Positions 47,591 to 57,404 of a stretch of DNA of 64,000 nt are shown in pieces (the stretch's first letter is position 1; every line of letters starts with the position of its first letter). Source of the stretch: an uncultured Croceitalea sp. (GTDB taxonomy: Bacteria > Bacteroidota > Bacteroidia > Flavobacteriales > Flavobacteriaceae); contig CANLXH010000001.1 in the NCBI GenBank assembly GCA_947495075.1, positions 868,001 to 932,000 of the forward strand. Reading direction: 5' to 3'. Below the pieces are notes generated by a model that was given only the letters and a program-made list of their open reading frames with translations, searched no databases and was not told the DNA's origin. The translations under genes were made by a program, and so were the position numbers.

Positions 47591-48232
47591 ATGCGAGATA
47601 CTTTAAAACATAAAGGAATGCGTAATAAACTTGCAGAAGTTGTTACGTCTAAAGGAGTTGAAGATGAAAAAGTTTTAGATGCTATTAGAGAAATACCCAG
47701 ACACCTATTTTTAGATAGTGGGTTTGAGGCACATGCATACCAAGACAAAGCTTTTCCTATAGGGGCGGAGCAAACAATTTCTCAACCATACACTGTAGCA
47801 TTCCAAACTGAGCTTTTACAAATAACAGAAAATCATAAAATACTAGAAATAGGTACGGGTAGTGGTTACCAAACAGCGGTTTTATTAAAATTGAAAGCTA
47901 AAGTATATACCATAGAGCGACAGCAAGAATTATTTAAAAAGACAAAACTATTTTTTGACAAAATGGGTTATCGTCCAAAAAAAGTAATTTTTGGAGATGG
48001 TTACAAAGGACTACAAGAGGAGGCTCCTTTTGATGGTATTATTGTTACTGCTGGTGCTCCCGAAGTTCCCAAGCCTTTACTATCTCAACTTAAAATAGGG
48101 GGTAGATTGGTAATTCCTGTGGGAATTGATGAACAAATAATGACTTTGTACATTCGGAAATCCGAAAAAGAATTTGAAAAGAAAGAGTTTGGAAATTTTA
48201 GATTTGTTCCTTTACTAGAGAATAAAAATTAG
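47591..48232 (+). CDS. pcm: Protein-L-isoaspartate O-methyltransferase
   Basis: A 213-residue repair methyltransferase that acts on isoaspartyl residues in aged proteins. The SAM motif [14 protein letters not shown] is at 85-98. The substrate-binding stretch [13 protein letters not shown] is at 58-70, in the usual place, and a final post-motif segment [10 protein letters not shown] lies near 175-184. Length is normal. It is divergent from the nine-gene operon and overlaps smpB convergently by 4 bases. Confidence 0.95.
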   Translation: MRDTLKHKGMRNKLAEVVTSKGVEDEKVLDAIREIPRHLFLDSGFEAHAYQDKAFPIGAEQTISQPYTVAFQTELLQITENHKILEIGTGSGYQTAVLLKLKAKVYTIERQQELFKKTKLFFDKMGYRPKKVIFGDGYKGLQEEAPFDGIIVTAGAPEVPKPLLSQLKIGGRLVIPVGIDEQIMTLYIRKSEKEFEKKEFGNFRFVPLLENKN

Positions 48233-48690
48233 GTATTAAAATTCTTTTTTATTCTTGATAAATTACGCTTATTGTCCCTGTCTTTAATAGTATCGCGTTT
48301 ATCATATTCTTTTTTTCCCTTCGCTAGACCTACATTCATTTTTGCTAAACCTCTATCATTAAGAAAAAGATTAATTGGCACAATAGTATTACCAGAGGTA
48401 GTAACTTCTCTACGTAGTTTTTTAAGCTCTTTTTTGCTTAAAAGTAATTTCCTTGTTGCTTTTGGTTTATGATTGTAATGACCCCCATGACTGTATTCAT
48501 CAATTTGCATATTAACTACAAAAAGTTCTCCAGCATCATTAAACTCACAGAAACTTTGTGATAAAGAAGCCTTGCCTAAACGTATTGACTTTATTTCTGT
48601 ACCGCCGAGAACGATGCCCGCAGTATATTTATCCAAGATTTCGTAGTCGAACTTGGCGCGTCTATTTTTTATATTAATATTTTTTTGCAT
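48229..48690 (-). CDS. smpB: SsrA-binding protein SmpB
   Basis: A 153-residue RNA-binding protein that brings tmRNA to stalled ribosomes. The motifs [20 protein letters not shown] (about 8-27), [14 protein letters not shown] (about 30-43), and the basic tail [16 protein letters not shown] (about 124-139) are typical. The C-terminal basic tail enters the ribosome A site. No ssrA gene is visible in the window. It overlaps the convergent pcm gene at the 3' end. Confidence 0.96.
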   Translation of the reverse strand: MQKNINIKNRRAKFDYEILDKYTAGIVLGGTEIKSIRLGKASLSQSFCEFNDAGELFVVNMQIDEYSHGGHYNHKPKATRKLLLSKKELKKLRREVTTSGNTIVPINLFLNDRGLAKMNVGLAKGKKEYDKRDTIKDRDNKRNLSRIKKNFNT

Positions 48691-48767
48691 AAAGTGTAAA
48701 GGTAATAACTCTAAAAAGATTGTACTTAGTTTGTAATTATTAAACCTTGTTTTACGACATATCGAAA

Positions 48768-49514
48768 ATGAAAAATATCATCCTTATATTATTTGTTATT
48801 CTTTTTAATTCTTGTATTCAGAAAGTTGAAAAGCAACTATCCGCACAAAAAATTGTAGATAGGTCTATTGAGGTTAGCGGAGGAAAGTTATATAGTGAGC
48901 AGCAAGTTTCTTTCTTTTTTAGAGGAAAAAAGTATATTTCTGATATAAATCAAGGAAAGAAGATTTTAAAACGTATTACGTTTACGGATTCTATAGAAAT
49001 TAAGGACGTGAAAAGGCATAACTCTTTTGAACGTTTTTTTAATGATAGTTTAATTCATATCCCAGACACTATATCAAGTCGCTACTCAAATTCTGTCAAT
49101 TCTGTACATTATTTCTCTCGTTTGCCATACGGTCTTAATGACCCAGCAGTTAAAAAAGAATTATTAGGAGAAATTAAAATAAAGGATAAAGACTATTATA
49201 AAGTTAAAGTAACCTTTAGTAAAGATGATGGTGGCGACGATTTTGATGATATTTATATCTATTGGTTTAATAAAGAAACATTTAGCCCGGATTATTTAGC
49301 ATATGAATTCCATGTTAATGGCGGTGGAATACGTTTTAGAGAGGCGTTTAATGAACGCTATATCCAAAATATTCGTTTTGTAGACTACAATAATTTGAAA
49401 CCCAAGAATACGAAAGTGTCTATTTTTAAAATTGATAGTCTTTTTGAAAATGGAGAATTAGAATTACTTTCTAAGATTAAATTAGATAGTATTAAAGTAG
49501 TGCCAATTAACTAA
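48768..49514 (+). CDS. DUF6503-like lipoprotein
   Basis: A 248-residue lipoprotein. The lipobox FNSC puts the lipidated Cys at residue 16, and I start at ATG 48768 because upstream codons add a non-hydrophobic stretch. The chain [17 protein letters not shown] (about 24-40) and the later [18 protein letters not shown] (about 158-175) resemble a Bacteroidota family that I recall as DUF6503. The function is unknown. It is likely attached to the outer membrane facing the periplasm. It converges with the histidine phosphatase gene, overlapping by 4 bases. Confidence 0.78.
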   Translation: MKNIILILFVILFNSCIQKVEKQLSAQKIVDRSIEVSGGKLYSEQQVSFFFRGKKYISDINQGKKILKRITFTDSIEIKDVKRHNSFERFFNDSLIHIPDTISSRYSNSVNSVHYFSRLPYGLNDPAVKKELLGEIKIKDKDYYKVKVTFSKDDGGDDFDDIYIYWFNKETFSPDYLAYEFHVNGGGIRFREAFNERYIQNIRFVDYNNLKPKNTKVSIFKIDSLFENGELELLSKIKLDSIKVVPIN

Positions 49515-50080
49515 TTCATATTAAGACGAATTTCCGTCGCTACGCTGTCTATTATTCTAATAATAAAAAGGCTGCCATTATCGGTGTCGTCCATTTGTTC
49601 ATATTTTTCATAGCCTAATAATTTATTTGCCATTACAGGAGTAGTGTTGCTATGACCTACTATTAGAATATTCTTGCTAAGGTTTTCTGCTTTTAATACT
49701 TCAATGTCTATCTCACTAGGATTATAATATTTCACGTCTATATCTTTTTTTATAGAAGTTGGAGCAGCTGTCATTGAAGTACGTTCATAGTTTGTGGAAT
49801 AAATAGCATCCAAATCAATAGGTTCAAAAACTTCAGCCCATTTTATAGCGCGTCCGAGTCCATCTTGATTTAATTCTGGATTAGAATTAGTTGGGTCTGT
49901 TCTGTCTTTCTCTGCATGTCTAATTAAATAGAATGTTGAAATAATAGGGTCTTTAGCTGGTTCTTCTTTATCTTGCTTGCAACCAGATAAGAAACTCAGA
50001 AAAAAAACAAGTACTAGAACAGACAAAATATTCTTCGTCGTATTAATTCGAATAAACTGTTTTTTAGTTTTATATGACAT
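49511..50080 (-). CDS. Histidine phosphatase family lipoprotein
   Basis: A 189-residue protein with the phosphoglycerate-mutase-like fold. The RHAE motif places the phospho-accepting His at 55 with Arg54, and the second catalytic His is 143 in VGHSNTTP. A hydrophobic segment at about 19-33 ends in the lipobox LSGC (Cys34), so it appears to be a lipoprotein. The N-terminus is longer than usual for one. The substrate is unknown, possibly a periplasmic phosphoester. It follows the TetR gene by 5 bases on the same strand. Confidence 0.86.
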   Translation of the reverse strand: MSYKTKKQFIRINTTKNILSVLVLVFFLSFLSGCKQDKEEPAKDPIISTFYLIRHAEKDRTDPTNSNPELNQDGLGRAIKWAEVFEPIDLDAIYSTNYERTSMTAAPTSIKKDIDVKYYNPSEIDIEVLKAENLSKNILIVGHSNTTPVMANKLLGYEKYEQMDDTDNGSLFIIRIIDSVATEIRLNMN

Positions 50081-50085
50081 GGTAT

Positions 50086-50682
50086 CTATTTTTTAATTTC
50101 ATTCTGTACTAGAAGCTCAAGATAAGCCATCGTATTTACTAAGTATTTTCTGTCTCTGGTCATTGTAGCCATAGCTACGGCACCTTGTAGAATGGTATAT
50201 AGTTGTTTTGCAAATTGTAATGGTGGAACGGGGATTTTCATTTCACCTGCTTTAACACCATTTTCAATGACTAATGCAACTTTACCTTCAATTTCCTTTA
50301 TTGTTTCTTTATTAGCGGCTGATAATAGAGAGTTATTGTGCTGTGAATCTACACCAATATTTAAAATAGGACATCCTCCCATTTGCATTGTAAAAACATC
50401 ATATTGCCTATAAAAATTAATTAAAGAATAGATTTTATTCAAAGAGTTACCATCTACATTTAATAATTCTTCAATCTTAGCTAGTAAAAGCTTGCGATTG
50501 AACCTAAAGGCCTCAAGAGCGAGAGCTTCTTTATTTTCAAAGTTACCATAGATGGCACCTTTAGTGAGTCCAGTGGCCTCTGTTAAATGGCTCATACTAG
50601 TGCCAACATAGCCATGTTTATTAAATATAGGCGCAACAGTTTCTATAATATATTGTGTTGTGCGTTCAGCTTTGGTAGACAT
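50086..50682 (-). CDS. TetR/AcrR family transcriptional regulator
   Basis: A 198-residue regulator. The helix-turn-helix is in residues 25-50, seen as TSMSHLTEATGLTKGAIYGNFENKEAL. The C-terminal ligand domain is helical and not identifiable. A dyad, CTAGT-N5-ACTAG, lies 4 bases upstream of the start codon, a likely autoregulatory operator. The phosphatase gene downstream (49511-50080) may be in its regulon. It lies between the clpB terminator and a convergent lipoprotein pair. Confidence 0.9.
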   Translation of the reverse strand: MSTKAERTTQYIIETVAPIFNKHGYVGTSMSHLTEATGLTKGAIYGNFENKEALALEAFRFNRKLLLAKIEELLNVDGNSLNKIYSLINFYRQYDVFTMQMGGCPILNIGVDSQHNNSLLSAANKETIKEIEGKVALVIENGVKAGEMKIPVPPLQFAKQLYTILQGAVAMATMTRDRKYLVNTMAYLELLVQNEIKK

Positions 50683-50686
50683 AAAA

Positions 50687-50701
50687 CTAGTTTGATACTA
50701 G
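50687..50701. promoter_or_regulatory. Candidate operator dyad upstream of the TetR gene
   Basis: CTAGTTTGATACTAG has perfect 5-bp arms (CTAGT/ACTAG) around a 5-base spacer and sits 4 bases upstream of the regulator start codon. This is typical of TetR autoregulatory sites, but binding is inferred. Confidence 0.4.
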
Positions 50702-50736
50702 CTAATATAGAAAAAATATATACTGCATGGTATTAA

Positions 50737-50763
50737 AAAAGGCATCCAAATAGAATGCCTTTT
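50737..50763 (-). terminator. rho-independent terminator of clpB
   Basis: The 9-bp stem AAAAGGCAT/ATGCCTTTT with a 9-base loop lies 22 bases after the clpB stop and is followed on the minus strand by TTTTTTAAT. Confidence 0.8.
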
Positions 50764-50785
50764 GTTAAAATGTTAGAATAAGCTA

Positions 50786-53386
50786 TTACTTAACCAATTC
50801 GTTCTGATTTCTGAAAACAAGTTTGTTATTGAATGAATCGATAAGAATTATACTTTCACTTTTTATAGTACCAGCCAATAATTCTTTTGAAAGGGTATTT
50901 AATACCTCTTTCTGAATTAAACGTTTTATTGGCCTAGCTCCATATTGTACATCAAAACCTTTATTTCCTAAATAATCAATAGCTTCATCTGTAGCATCTA
51001 GAGTTATATTTTGCTTAGATAGCATCTTTTTAAGCTGTTCTAGTTGAATTCCAACTATTTGTTTAATATCCGCTTTATTAAGCGGAGTAAACATAATAAT
51101 GTCATCAATTCTATTTAAAAACTCTGGTCGAATAGTTTTTTTTAATAGTCCTAAAACTTCTATGCGCGCACTTTCGGTTGCACTATGAGTATCACTGTTA
51201 TTTTCAAATTTCTCCTGAATAATATGGCTTCCCATATTACTTGTCATGATAATAATACAGTTTTTAAAATCAGCTATGCGCCCTTTATTATCAGTCAATC
51301 TTCCCTCATCTAAAACTTGTAGTAATACGTTAAATGTGTCTGGATGAGCTTTTTCAATTTCATCTAGTAAGATAACAGAATAGGGTCTTCTTCTAACGGC
51401 TTCTGTGAGTTGTCCTCCTTCATCATAACCAACATATCCGGGAGGCGCACCTACTAATCTACTTACCGAGTGCCTTTCTTGATATTCACTCATATCAATT
51501 CGTGTCATGGCATTTTCGTCATCAAATAAATAAGCTGCAAGTGTTTTTGCCAACTCTGTTTTACCGACTCCAGTAGTTCCTAAGAACATAAAAGAACCTA
51601 TTGGTTTTTTTGTGTCTTGTAATCCAGTTCTACTTCGCCTAATAGCATCTGATACTGCTTCTATAGCTTCCTCCTGACCTACAACTCTTTTATGGAGTAC
51701 ACTTTCTAGTTGTAGTAATTTTTCACGTTCGCTTTGCAACATTTTAGTGACAGGAATTCCAGTCCATTTAGCTACAACTTCTGCAATATCTTCATTAGTA
51801 ACTTCCTCTTTAATAAGAGTACTGGATTTTTGCTGTTCTAGTAATTCTTCATTTAATTTCTCTAACTGTTCTTGAGCATCTTTAATTTTACCGTAGCGAA
51901 GTTCTGCAACCTTCCCATAATCACCATTTCGCTCAGCTCTTTCTGCATCCAACTTATATGTTTCAATATCCTGTTTTGTTTTCTGAATATTATCCACAAC
52001 AGTTTTTTCACTTTCCCATTTTGCGAAAATCTCATTTCGCTCTTCCTTAAAGTTTGCTAACTCTAGGTTAAGCGTTTTTAACTTGGCACTATCATTCTCT
52101 CTTTTTATAGCTTCTATCTCTATTTCTAGCTGCATTATCCTTCTATCTAATACATCTAGTTCTTCTGGTTTGGAGTTAATCTCCATACGCAATTTTGAGG
52201 CTGCTTCATCTATCAAATCAATAGCCTTATCTGGTAAAAATCTATTTGTAATATAACGTTGAGATAGTTCTACTGCAGAAATTACAGCTTCATCTTTAAT
52301 GCGAACCTTATGATGTGCTTCGTACTTTTCTTTTATACCTCTAAGAATGGATATTGCACTTTCTGTATCTGGTTCATCAACGACAACTTTTTGAAAACGT
52401 CTTTCCAGGGCTTTATCTTTCTCAAAATATTTTTGATATTCATCTAAAGTAGTAGCTCCAATAGCTCTTAGTTCTCCTCTTGCCAAAGCTGGTTTTAAAA
52501 TATTTGCAGCATCCATTGCTCCTTGGCCGCCACCAGCTCCAACAAGCGTATGTATCTCATCAATAAAAAGAACAATATCACCATTTGATGATGTTACTTC
52601 TTTGATAACAGACTTTAAACGCTCTTCAAACTCCCCTTTATATTTAGCACCGGCAATTAATGCTCCCATATCTAGAGAGAATATAATTTTTTCTTTTAGA
52701 TTTTCAGGAACATCACCTTGTACTATTCTATGAGCTAGACCTTCTGCAATTGCAGTTTTACCTACGCCAGGTTCTCCAACGAGCATAGGATTATTTTTAG
52801 TCCTCCTAGATAATATTTGTAAAATCCTTCTTATTTCTTCATCTCTCCCAATTACGGGGTCTAGTTTGCCAGAATCTGCTAACGAATTAAGGTTTTTAGC
52901 ATATTTTTCTAAAGAATTATAAGTTTCTTCAGCACTTTGCGAAGTTACTTTACCACCTTTTCTTAGTTCTTCAATAGCTTTGTTTAAATCTTTTTCTGTA
53001 ACGCCATTATCCTTTAAAATCTGACTTATTTTGCTTTTAGATTTAAAAATAGCGACTAATAAATGTTCAATAGAGACAAACTCGTCATCCATTTTTTTAG
53101 CGATTGATGAAGCTTCATTTAAAGTTTTTCCCGCTTCTCTTGAGAGTGTAATTTCACCACCAGAAACCTTAGGAAAACTTTCTAGCTCTTTAGCTATTAC
53201 TTGGTTAATTATTACATCATTAACACTTAGCTTTTTTAAGATAAAAGGCAGCACATTTTCATCAACTTCATTTATTGCCTTAAAAAGATGTTCGTTTTCT
53301 ATTTGTTGATGCCCAAAACCCTGCGTAATTTGCTGCGCTTGTTGAAGGGCTTCTTGCGATTTTATAGTAAAATTGTTAAAATTCAT
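50786..53386 (-). CDS. clpB: ATP-dependent chaperone ClpB
   Basis: An 866-residue disaggregase of the Hsp100 family. The N-terminal Clp_N domain covers about 1-145. The first AAA+ module has Walker A GEPGVGKT at 204-211 and is followed by the middle coiled coil (about 400-535), which marks ClpB as opposed to ClpA/ClpC. The second AAA+ module has Walker A GTTGVGKT at 603-610. With DnaK it rescues aggregated proteins after heat. The 146-base upstream region contains an inverted GACATTTTG repeat that may be a regulatory site. It is monocistronic with its own terminator. Confidence 0.97.
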   Translation of the reverse strand: MNFNNFTIKSQEALQQAQQITQGFGHQQIENEHLFKAINEVDENVLPFILKKLSVNDVIINQVIAKELESFPKVSGGEITLSREAGKTLNEASSIAKKMDDEFVSIEHLLVAIFKSKSKISQILKDNGVTEKDLNKAIEELRKGGKVTSQSAEETYNSLEKYAKNLNSLADSGKLDPVIGRDEEIRRILQILSRRTKNNPMLVGEPGVGKTAIAEGLAHRIVQGDVPENLKEKIIFSLDMGALIAGAKYKGEFEERLKSVIKEVTSSNGDIVLFIDEIHTLVGAGGGQGAMDAANILKPALARGELRAIGATTLDEYQKYFEKDKALERRFQKVVVDEPDTESAISILRGIKEKYEAHHKVRIKDEAVISAVELSQRYITNRFLPDKAIDLIDEAASKLRMEINSKPEELDVLDRRIMQLEIEIEAIKRENDSAKLKTLNLELANFKEERNEIFAKWESEKTVVDNIQKTKQDIETYKLDAERAERNGDYGKVAELRYGKIKDAQEQLEKLNEELLEQQKSSTLIKEEVTNEDIAEVVAKWTGIPVTKMLQSEREKLLQLESVLHKRVVGQEEAIEAVSDAIRRSRTGLQDTKKPIGSFMFLGTTGVGKTELAKTLAAYLFDDENAMTRIDMSEYQERHSVSRLVGAPPGYVGYDEGGQLTEAVRRRPYSVILLDEIEKAHPDTFNVLLQVLDEGRLTDNKGRIADFKNCIIIMTSNMGSHIIQEKFENNSDTHSATESARIEVLGLLKKTIRPEFLNRIDDIIMFTPLNKADIKQIVGIQLEQLKKMLSKQNITLDATDEAIDYLGNKGFDVQYGARPIKRLIQKEVLNTLSKELLAGTIKSESIILIDSFNNKLVFRNQNELVK

Positions 53387-53439
53387 TTCAATTGTTTTTT
53401 ACTAGATAATCAACAATCTTACCATGCTACAACAGCAGT

Positions 53440-53478
53440 CAAAATGTCGTTAAAGCGTTGAAAATAAAAGACATTTTG
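53440..53478. repeat. Inverted repeat upstream of clpB
   Basis: CAAAATGTC at 53440-53448 is repeated inverted as GACATTTTG at 53470-53478, and the right arm is itself part of the dyad GACATTTTGTC. The pair sits 54-92 bases upstream of the clpB ATG, where a heat-shock regulator could act. No known consensus matches. Confidence 0.35.
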
Positions 53479-53532
53479 TCTGTTAGAGTAAGTTTTTTAG
53501 AATCAGGCGACCAAAACTAAAAATTAAGTTAT

Positions 53533-53925
53533 ATGGGGTTATTTGGAGGATTATTTGGTGGAAGTTCTGATGGAAAAAAAGAACAGAAAGTTTTGCCATG
53601 GATACCATTGAATTCTATTAATCAATTGGATGAAATAGAAGAAAAATCAAAAACTAAAACGCAAGTAATATTTAAGCATTCTACTACTTGTGGAATTAGT
53701 AGAATGGTACTAAATATGTTTGTTGATAGCTATGACATTCTTGAAAGCCAAATGGATTTGTACTTTATAGATTTACATGCGCATAGAGATGTTTCTAATG
53801 AAACTGGAATTAAGTTTCAAGTTATGCACCAATCTCCTCAATTATTAATTATTAAGAATGGTGTAACGGTATTTCATACATCGCACGGAGCGATATCTGA
53901 TGTGTCGCTAGAAAAATATATATAA
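53533..53925 (+). CDS. ytxJ: Bacillithiol system redox-active protein YtxJ
   Basis: A 130-residue thioredoxin-fold protein. The active-site-type segment is FKHSTTCGISRM with Cys53, and the later QVMHQSPQLLIIKNG (about 95-109) carries the cis-Pro of the fold. YtxJ is a monothiol bacilliredoxin-type protein that acts in bacillithiol-linked redox chemistry, so the organism probably makes bacillithiol. It starts with a glycine-rich tail (MGLFGGLFGGSSDG). It is divergent from clpB, a fellow stress gene, and ends in a bidirectional terminator. Confidence 0.9.
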   Translation: MGLFGGLFGGSSDGKKEQKVLPWIPLNSINQLDEIEEKSKTKTQVIFKHSTTCGISRMVLNMFVDSYDILESQMDLYFIDLHAHRDVSNETGIKFQVMHQSPQLLIIKNGVTVFHTSHGAISDVSLEKYI

Positions 53926-53926
53926 A

Positions 53927-53950
53927 AAACCCTGGTGTTAACCAGGGTTT
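53927..53950. terminator. Bidirectional terminator after ytxJ
   Basis: A perfect 10-bp stem AAACCCTGGT/ACCAGGGTTT with a 4-base loop sits between the convergent ytxJ and the lipoprotein gene at 53955. It is flanked by A residues on the left and T-rich sequence on the right, so it can work on both strands. Confidence 0.85.
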
Positions 53951-53954
53951 ATAT

Positions 53955-55139
53955 TTAATTAAAATTGTGTCTTTGAACTACATTTTTTAGTCTAGCTTTT
54001 AAATCTTCTCCGGCATCATAAACCATTTGCTCGTTAGAAGGAAAAGGGACTGCAGCTAAATCTAGCAATGCTATTAAGTCGTTCTCCAAAGCTCTCCTAT
54101 CTCCACTGTAATTTGCGTAGATGTGCTCAAAAATAAACTCACTAGCAATAGGGTAGGAGTTAATCTCTTGGCCATTTTGTAAATCTGTAAAACTTACCTT
54201 AGCACCTATCTGTGCGGTTTTGAATTGCGTAAATTGGTAAAAACTACACTTAACAGTTTTAAATTTATCTACCTTTATGTCATTACCCAAACTGTCTTTT
54301 GCAACATTTCCTTTTGAGTCCAAAACATAATCATAGCCGTCTCTTATCTGCTTTTCTTTAATAATCTGTTTTTCATTCGTCTGTTCCGGTGAAATGTTAA
54401 TTTCTCTAAAATCCAGATTCATTGCATAATCATATTTTACAGATTTTACTGGATTTGTATGGAACTGAGTCCAAAAATTATTAATCCCATAAGCATTAAA
54501 ATCAAGTAATTCTTCCTCCAATCTTTCAGGAATTATCTGTTGCGTATCATTTCGTAACTCAATTTTTACATAATCCAACCCTTTTTGATAAGCTTCATCC
54601 ATTTTAGCTACGGTATTATAATAGCCTGGGTTTATCTCATTTAAATATTTATAATCGTCATATGCTTGTCTATAATCATATTTGTTAGCAGCATTTTTTA
54701 GTAAATCTGTTGCATTTGCATATAAATACTCAGACAATTCCGTTTTTGTTTGAATGATTTGAGAATCGTAATTCTTAAAGCTGAATGACGCATTTCTGTT
54801 TTCATCATAAATGGGTAAAGGAAGAAGTGGCTTAATTCTATTTTGTAACTTCTTTAATTGTACATAAGTAGTATATATACCTTCTAAATTAGCAGGATTA
54901 CCATCTTTTTCTAAGAAAGATACTTTTTCTAGTTCCCGCTGCTTGTTTTTAGTAAATGCTTCTTCTAATAACAAAACATACTTTTGATGTCCCTTTTTTG
55001 TTTTGTTATCTGAAAGTTCCTTAATGGCTTTATTCATTGCAGTAATATAATTACCGCTGTTTAAGGCTTCTTGTGTTTTCTTAACTCCACCGCAGGCAGT
55101 TAAGATTATCAATGTAATAACAAGTAAATATTTTTTCAT
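53955..55139 (-). CDS. Lipoprotein of unknown function, TPR-like
   Basis: A 394-residue lipoprotein with the lipobox LTAC, lipidated at Cys16. The N-terminal third is helical, with segments such as QEALNSGNYITAMNKAIKEL (about 23-42) that resemble a TPR helix pair, and the middle repeats the pattern at YDYRQAYDDYKYLNEINPGYYN (about 154-175). The C-terminal half is probably beta-rich. I do not recognise the family. It would sit at the outer membrane, facing the periplasm. It is monocistronic and convergent with ytxJ. Confidence 0.78.
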   Translation of the reverse strand: MKKYLLVITLIILTACGGVKKTQEALNSGNYITAMNKAIKELSDNKTKKGHQKYVLLLEEAFTKNKQRELEKVSFLEKDGNPANLEGIYTTYVQLKKLQNRIKPLLPLPIYDENRNASFSFKNYDSQIIQTKTELSEYLYANATDLLKNAANKYDYRQAYDDYKYLNEINPGYYNTVAKMDEAYQKGLDYVKIELRNDTQQIIPERLEEELLDFNAYGINNFWTQFHTNPVKSVKYDYAMNLDFREINISPEQTNEKQIIKEKQIRDGYDYVLDSKGNVAKDSLGNDIKVDKFKTVKCSFYQFTQFKTAQIGAKVSFTDLQNGQEINSYPIASEFIFEHIYANYSGDRRALENDLIALLDLAAVPFPSNEQMVYDAGEDLKARLKNVVQRHNFN

Positions 55140-55348
55140 GGCTTTTGATTTAATGGTTTGGGGTTAAGATTTCAATAGCTGTGCCAAAATTTCTTTTTTG
55201 ATAAACGATAAAGTAAAGGAAGTAGTATAATTTATTGCCAATTATTTGATTTTCAAAATATTGCATAGTTCTTAGAATTGTTAATTTTTATTGAATAAAA
55301 ATCACATAATTTTACTTTTACTGTTATTAGAATCACTGTTTCTCTTTG

Positions 55349-55356
55349 TACTTTTG
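55349..55356 (+). promoter_or_regulatory. Candidate -7 promoter element of glyA
   Basis: TACTTTTG matches TAnnTTTG and would give a leader of about 15 bases before the ATG at 55377. Confidence 0.45.
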
Positions 55357-55376
55357 TTTCTTAAACCGTTTACAGA

Positions 55377-56651
55377 ATGCAAAGAGATAAGCATATTTTT
55401 GACTTAATAGAAAGAGAAAAACAAAGACAAACTCAAGGTATAGAGTTAATAGCCTCTGAAAATTTCACAAGCCCACAAGTTATGGAAGCTGCTGGGTCTG
55501 TATTAACAAATAAATATGCTGAAGGTTACCCAGGAAAGAGGTATTATGGAGGTTGTGAGGTGGTTGATGAAGTTGAGCAACTTGCTATTGATAGAGCTAA
55601 AGAGCTTTTTGGAGCAGTTTATGCAAATGTACAACCGCATTCTGGTTCACAAGCAAATGCATCTGTTTATCATGCCTGTTTAAAGCCTGGAGATACTATT
55701 TTAGGATTTGATTTGTCTCATGGAGGACATTTAACACACGGCTCTCCAGTTAATTTCTCTGGTAGGCTGTATAATCCAGTTTTTTATGGTGTAGATGAGG
55801 AAACGGGAACCTTAAATTATGATGTTATTCAAGAGATTGCAGAAAAAGAAAAACCAAAAATGATTATTGCCGGAGCCTCTGCCTACTCTCGCGATATGGA
55901 TTTTAAACGTTTTAGAGAAATAGCAGATAGTGTTGGAGCATTAGTTTTGGCAGATATTTCGCATCCTTCCGGTTTAATAGCAAAGGGTATTTTAAACGAC
56001 CCTATTCCACACTGTCATATCGTAACCACTACCACTCATAAGACTTTACGTGGACCAAGAGGTGGATTAATTATGATGGGAGAAAATTTTGAAAACCCTT
56101 TTGGCATTAGACTTAAGAATGGTAATCTTAGAAAAATGTCTGGATTATTAGATTTGGCTGTTTTTCCTGGAAATCAAGGTGGTCCATTAGAACATATTAT
56201 TGCAGCTAAAGCCGTTGCATTTGGAGAAGCATTAACAGATGATTTTTTACATTATATGATTCAGGTGAAAAAGAATGCTGAGGCCATGGCTAATGCTTTT
56301 ATAGCTAAAGACTATAAAGTAATATCTGGAGGTACGGATAATCATATGATGTTGATTGACTTAAGAAATAAGAATATTACTGGAAAAGATGCTGAAAAAG
56401 CACTAGAGAAGGCAGATATTACTGCCAATAAAAATATGGTGCCTTTTGATAATCAATCTCCTTTTATTACATCTGGAATTAGGTTTGGGACACCTGCTAT
56501 TACAACGAGAGGATTAGTAGAAGAAGATATGGAAGTAATAGTTGGTTATATTGATGAAGTTCTGTTAAACGCAAATAACGAAAAAAGCATCAATGCAATT
56601 AAAGAAAAAGTAAATGAATTAATGGAATCTAGGCCACTATTTAATGCATAG
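55377..56651 (+). CDS. glyA: Serine hydroxymethyltransferase
   Basis: A 424-residue fold-type I PLP enzyme that interconverts serine and glycine while charging tetrahydrofolate. The Schiff-base Lys is Lys222 in [13 protein letters not shown]. The N-terminal [15 protein letters not shown] (21-35) and [11 protein letters not shown] (51-61) are the usual substrate and cofactor regions. All motifs are present and the length is normal. It has its own promoter element. It converges on the unknown gene at 56675, 23 bases away, with no clear terminator between. Confidence 0.96.
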   Translation: MQRDKHIFDLIEREKQRQTQGIELIASENFTSPQVMEAAGSVLTNKYAEGYPGKRYYGGCEVVDEVEQLAIDRAKELFGAVYANVQPHSGSQANASVYHACLKPGDTILGFDLSHGGHLTHGSPVNFSGRLYNPVFYGVDEETGTLNYDVIQEIAEKEKPKMIIAGASAYSRDMDFKRFREIADSVGALVLADISHPSGLIAKGILNDPIPHCHIVTTTTHKTLRGPRGGLIMMGENFENPFGIRLKNGNLRKMSGLLDLAVFPGNQGGPLEHIIAAKAVAFGEALTDDFLHYMIQVKKNAEAMANAFIAKDYKVISGGTDNHMMLIDLRNKNITGKDAEKALEKADITANKNMVPFDNQSPFITSGIRFGTPAITTRGLVEEDMEVIVGYIDEVLLNANNEKSINAIKEKVNELMESRPLFNA

Positions 56652-56674
56652 ATTAATATAAGTCAGAATGTTTT

Positions 56675-57346
56675 TTACTCCTTATTTAGAAGGAAGAAGT
56701 CACCATCAATAATGGTTTTACTTTTTAAGTCAAAGACTAGAGAGTCTTGATTAACTTCTGAGTGAAAATACATTCCCCAATAGTTAAAGTAGCTAGTCTT
56801 TACCTTAGCTTTAGTCCAAGAAGTATTATTATTTTCTTCGGTACTTTCTTCAAATACGGGAACAAAAATTTCGTACGGCATCTCTGTGAGACCTCTTGTA
56901 AAATGAACGAAATTTTCACTTACAGCACTTAGAATATCATGAAGTTGATCTGTAATATTATGATTAGGTATTTTAGTAATGAATAATGAAGTGTCTTTAA
57001 AATGAATCGCAATTTCCTCAATTATAATTTCATTAATATTACTATGCTTTAAATCATGTACAGCTAGTTCAAAACCTGAATATTCCAGCTTAGAAGAGTT
57101 TTTACAAAAACCACCCCAGTTCCCATTATTCAAATGAAATAGACTTTCTGTAATCCCAAAGTTACAGTTTAGCCCAATGTTTAAATAAAAATTAGAATTT
57201 GTTTTTGTTTCAGTTAATGTGAAGTCAACATCGGCAAAGAAGAATTTTTCTAACCTATTTTTAAATAAGTTAATGCCTTTTATTCTCAAGCAATCTTGAG
57301 ATAATTTGGAGTTACTATCAGTATTAGTATTTTGATTCGGTCGCAT
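56675..57346 (-). CDS. Cytoplasmic protein of unknown function
   Basis: A 223-residue acidic protein with no signal peptide or membrane span that I cannot assign to any family. Residues 1-15 are polar (Asn/Ser/Thr-rich). It is rich in Phe and Asn, with a mix of beta-type segments such as FYLNIGLNCNFGITESLFHL and IIIEEIAIHFKDTSLFIT. The gene has a hairpin (57349-57372) in front of its start codon. It also has an upstream 21-base dyad shared with the LytTR gene at 60698-61432, suggesting co-regulation. It lies downstream of the NarL-type regulator on the same strand. Confidence 0.65.
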   Translation of the reverse strand: MRPNQNTNTDSNSKLSQDCLRIKGINLFKNRLEKFFFADVDFTLTETKTNSNFYLNIGLNCNFGITESLFHLNNGNWGGFCKNSSKLEYSGFELAVHDLKHSNINEIIIEEIAIHFKDTSLFITKIPNHNITDQLHDILSAVSENFVHFTRGLTEMPYEIFVPVFEESTEENNNTSWTKAKVKTSYFNYWGMYFHSEVNQDSLVFDLKSKTIIDGDFFLLNKE

Positions 57347-57348
57347 TC

Positions 57349-57372
57349 AACTTTATTATTTATTATAAAGTT
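57349..57372 (-). promoter_or_regulatory. Hairpin in the leader next to the start codon of 56675-57346
   Basis: A perfect 8-bp inverted repeat AACTTTAT/ATAAAGTT with an 8-base spacer ends 2 bases before the ATG of the unknown gene. It is AT-rich, so it would be weak as a terminator. It could be an operator or could mask the start codon. Confidence 0.4.
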
Positions 57373-57404
57373 AAGCCGAATATTAAATAGGTAGTTGGAG
57401 ATAA

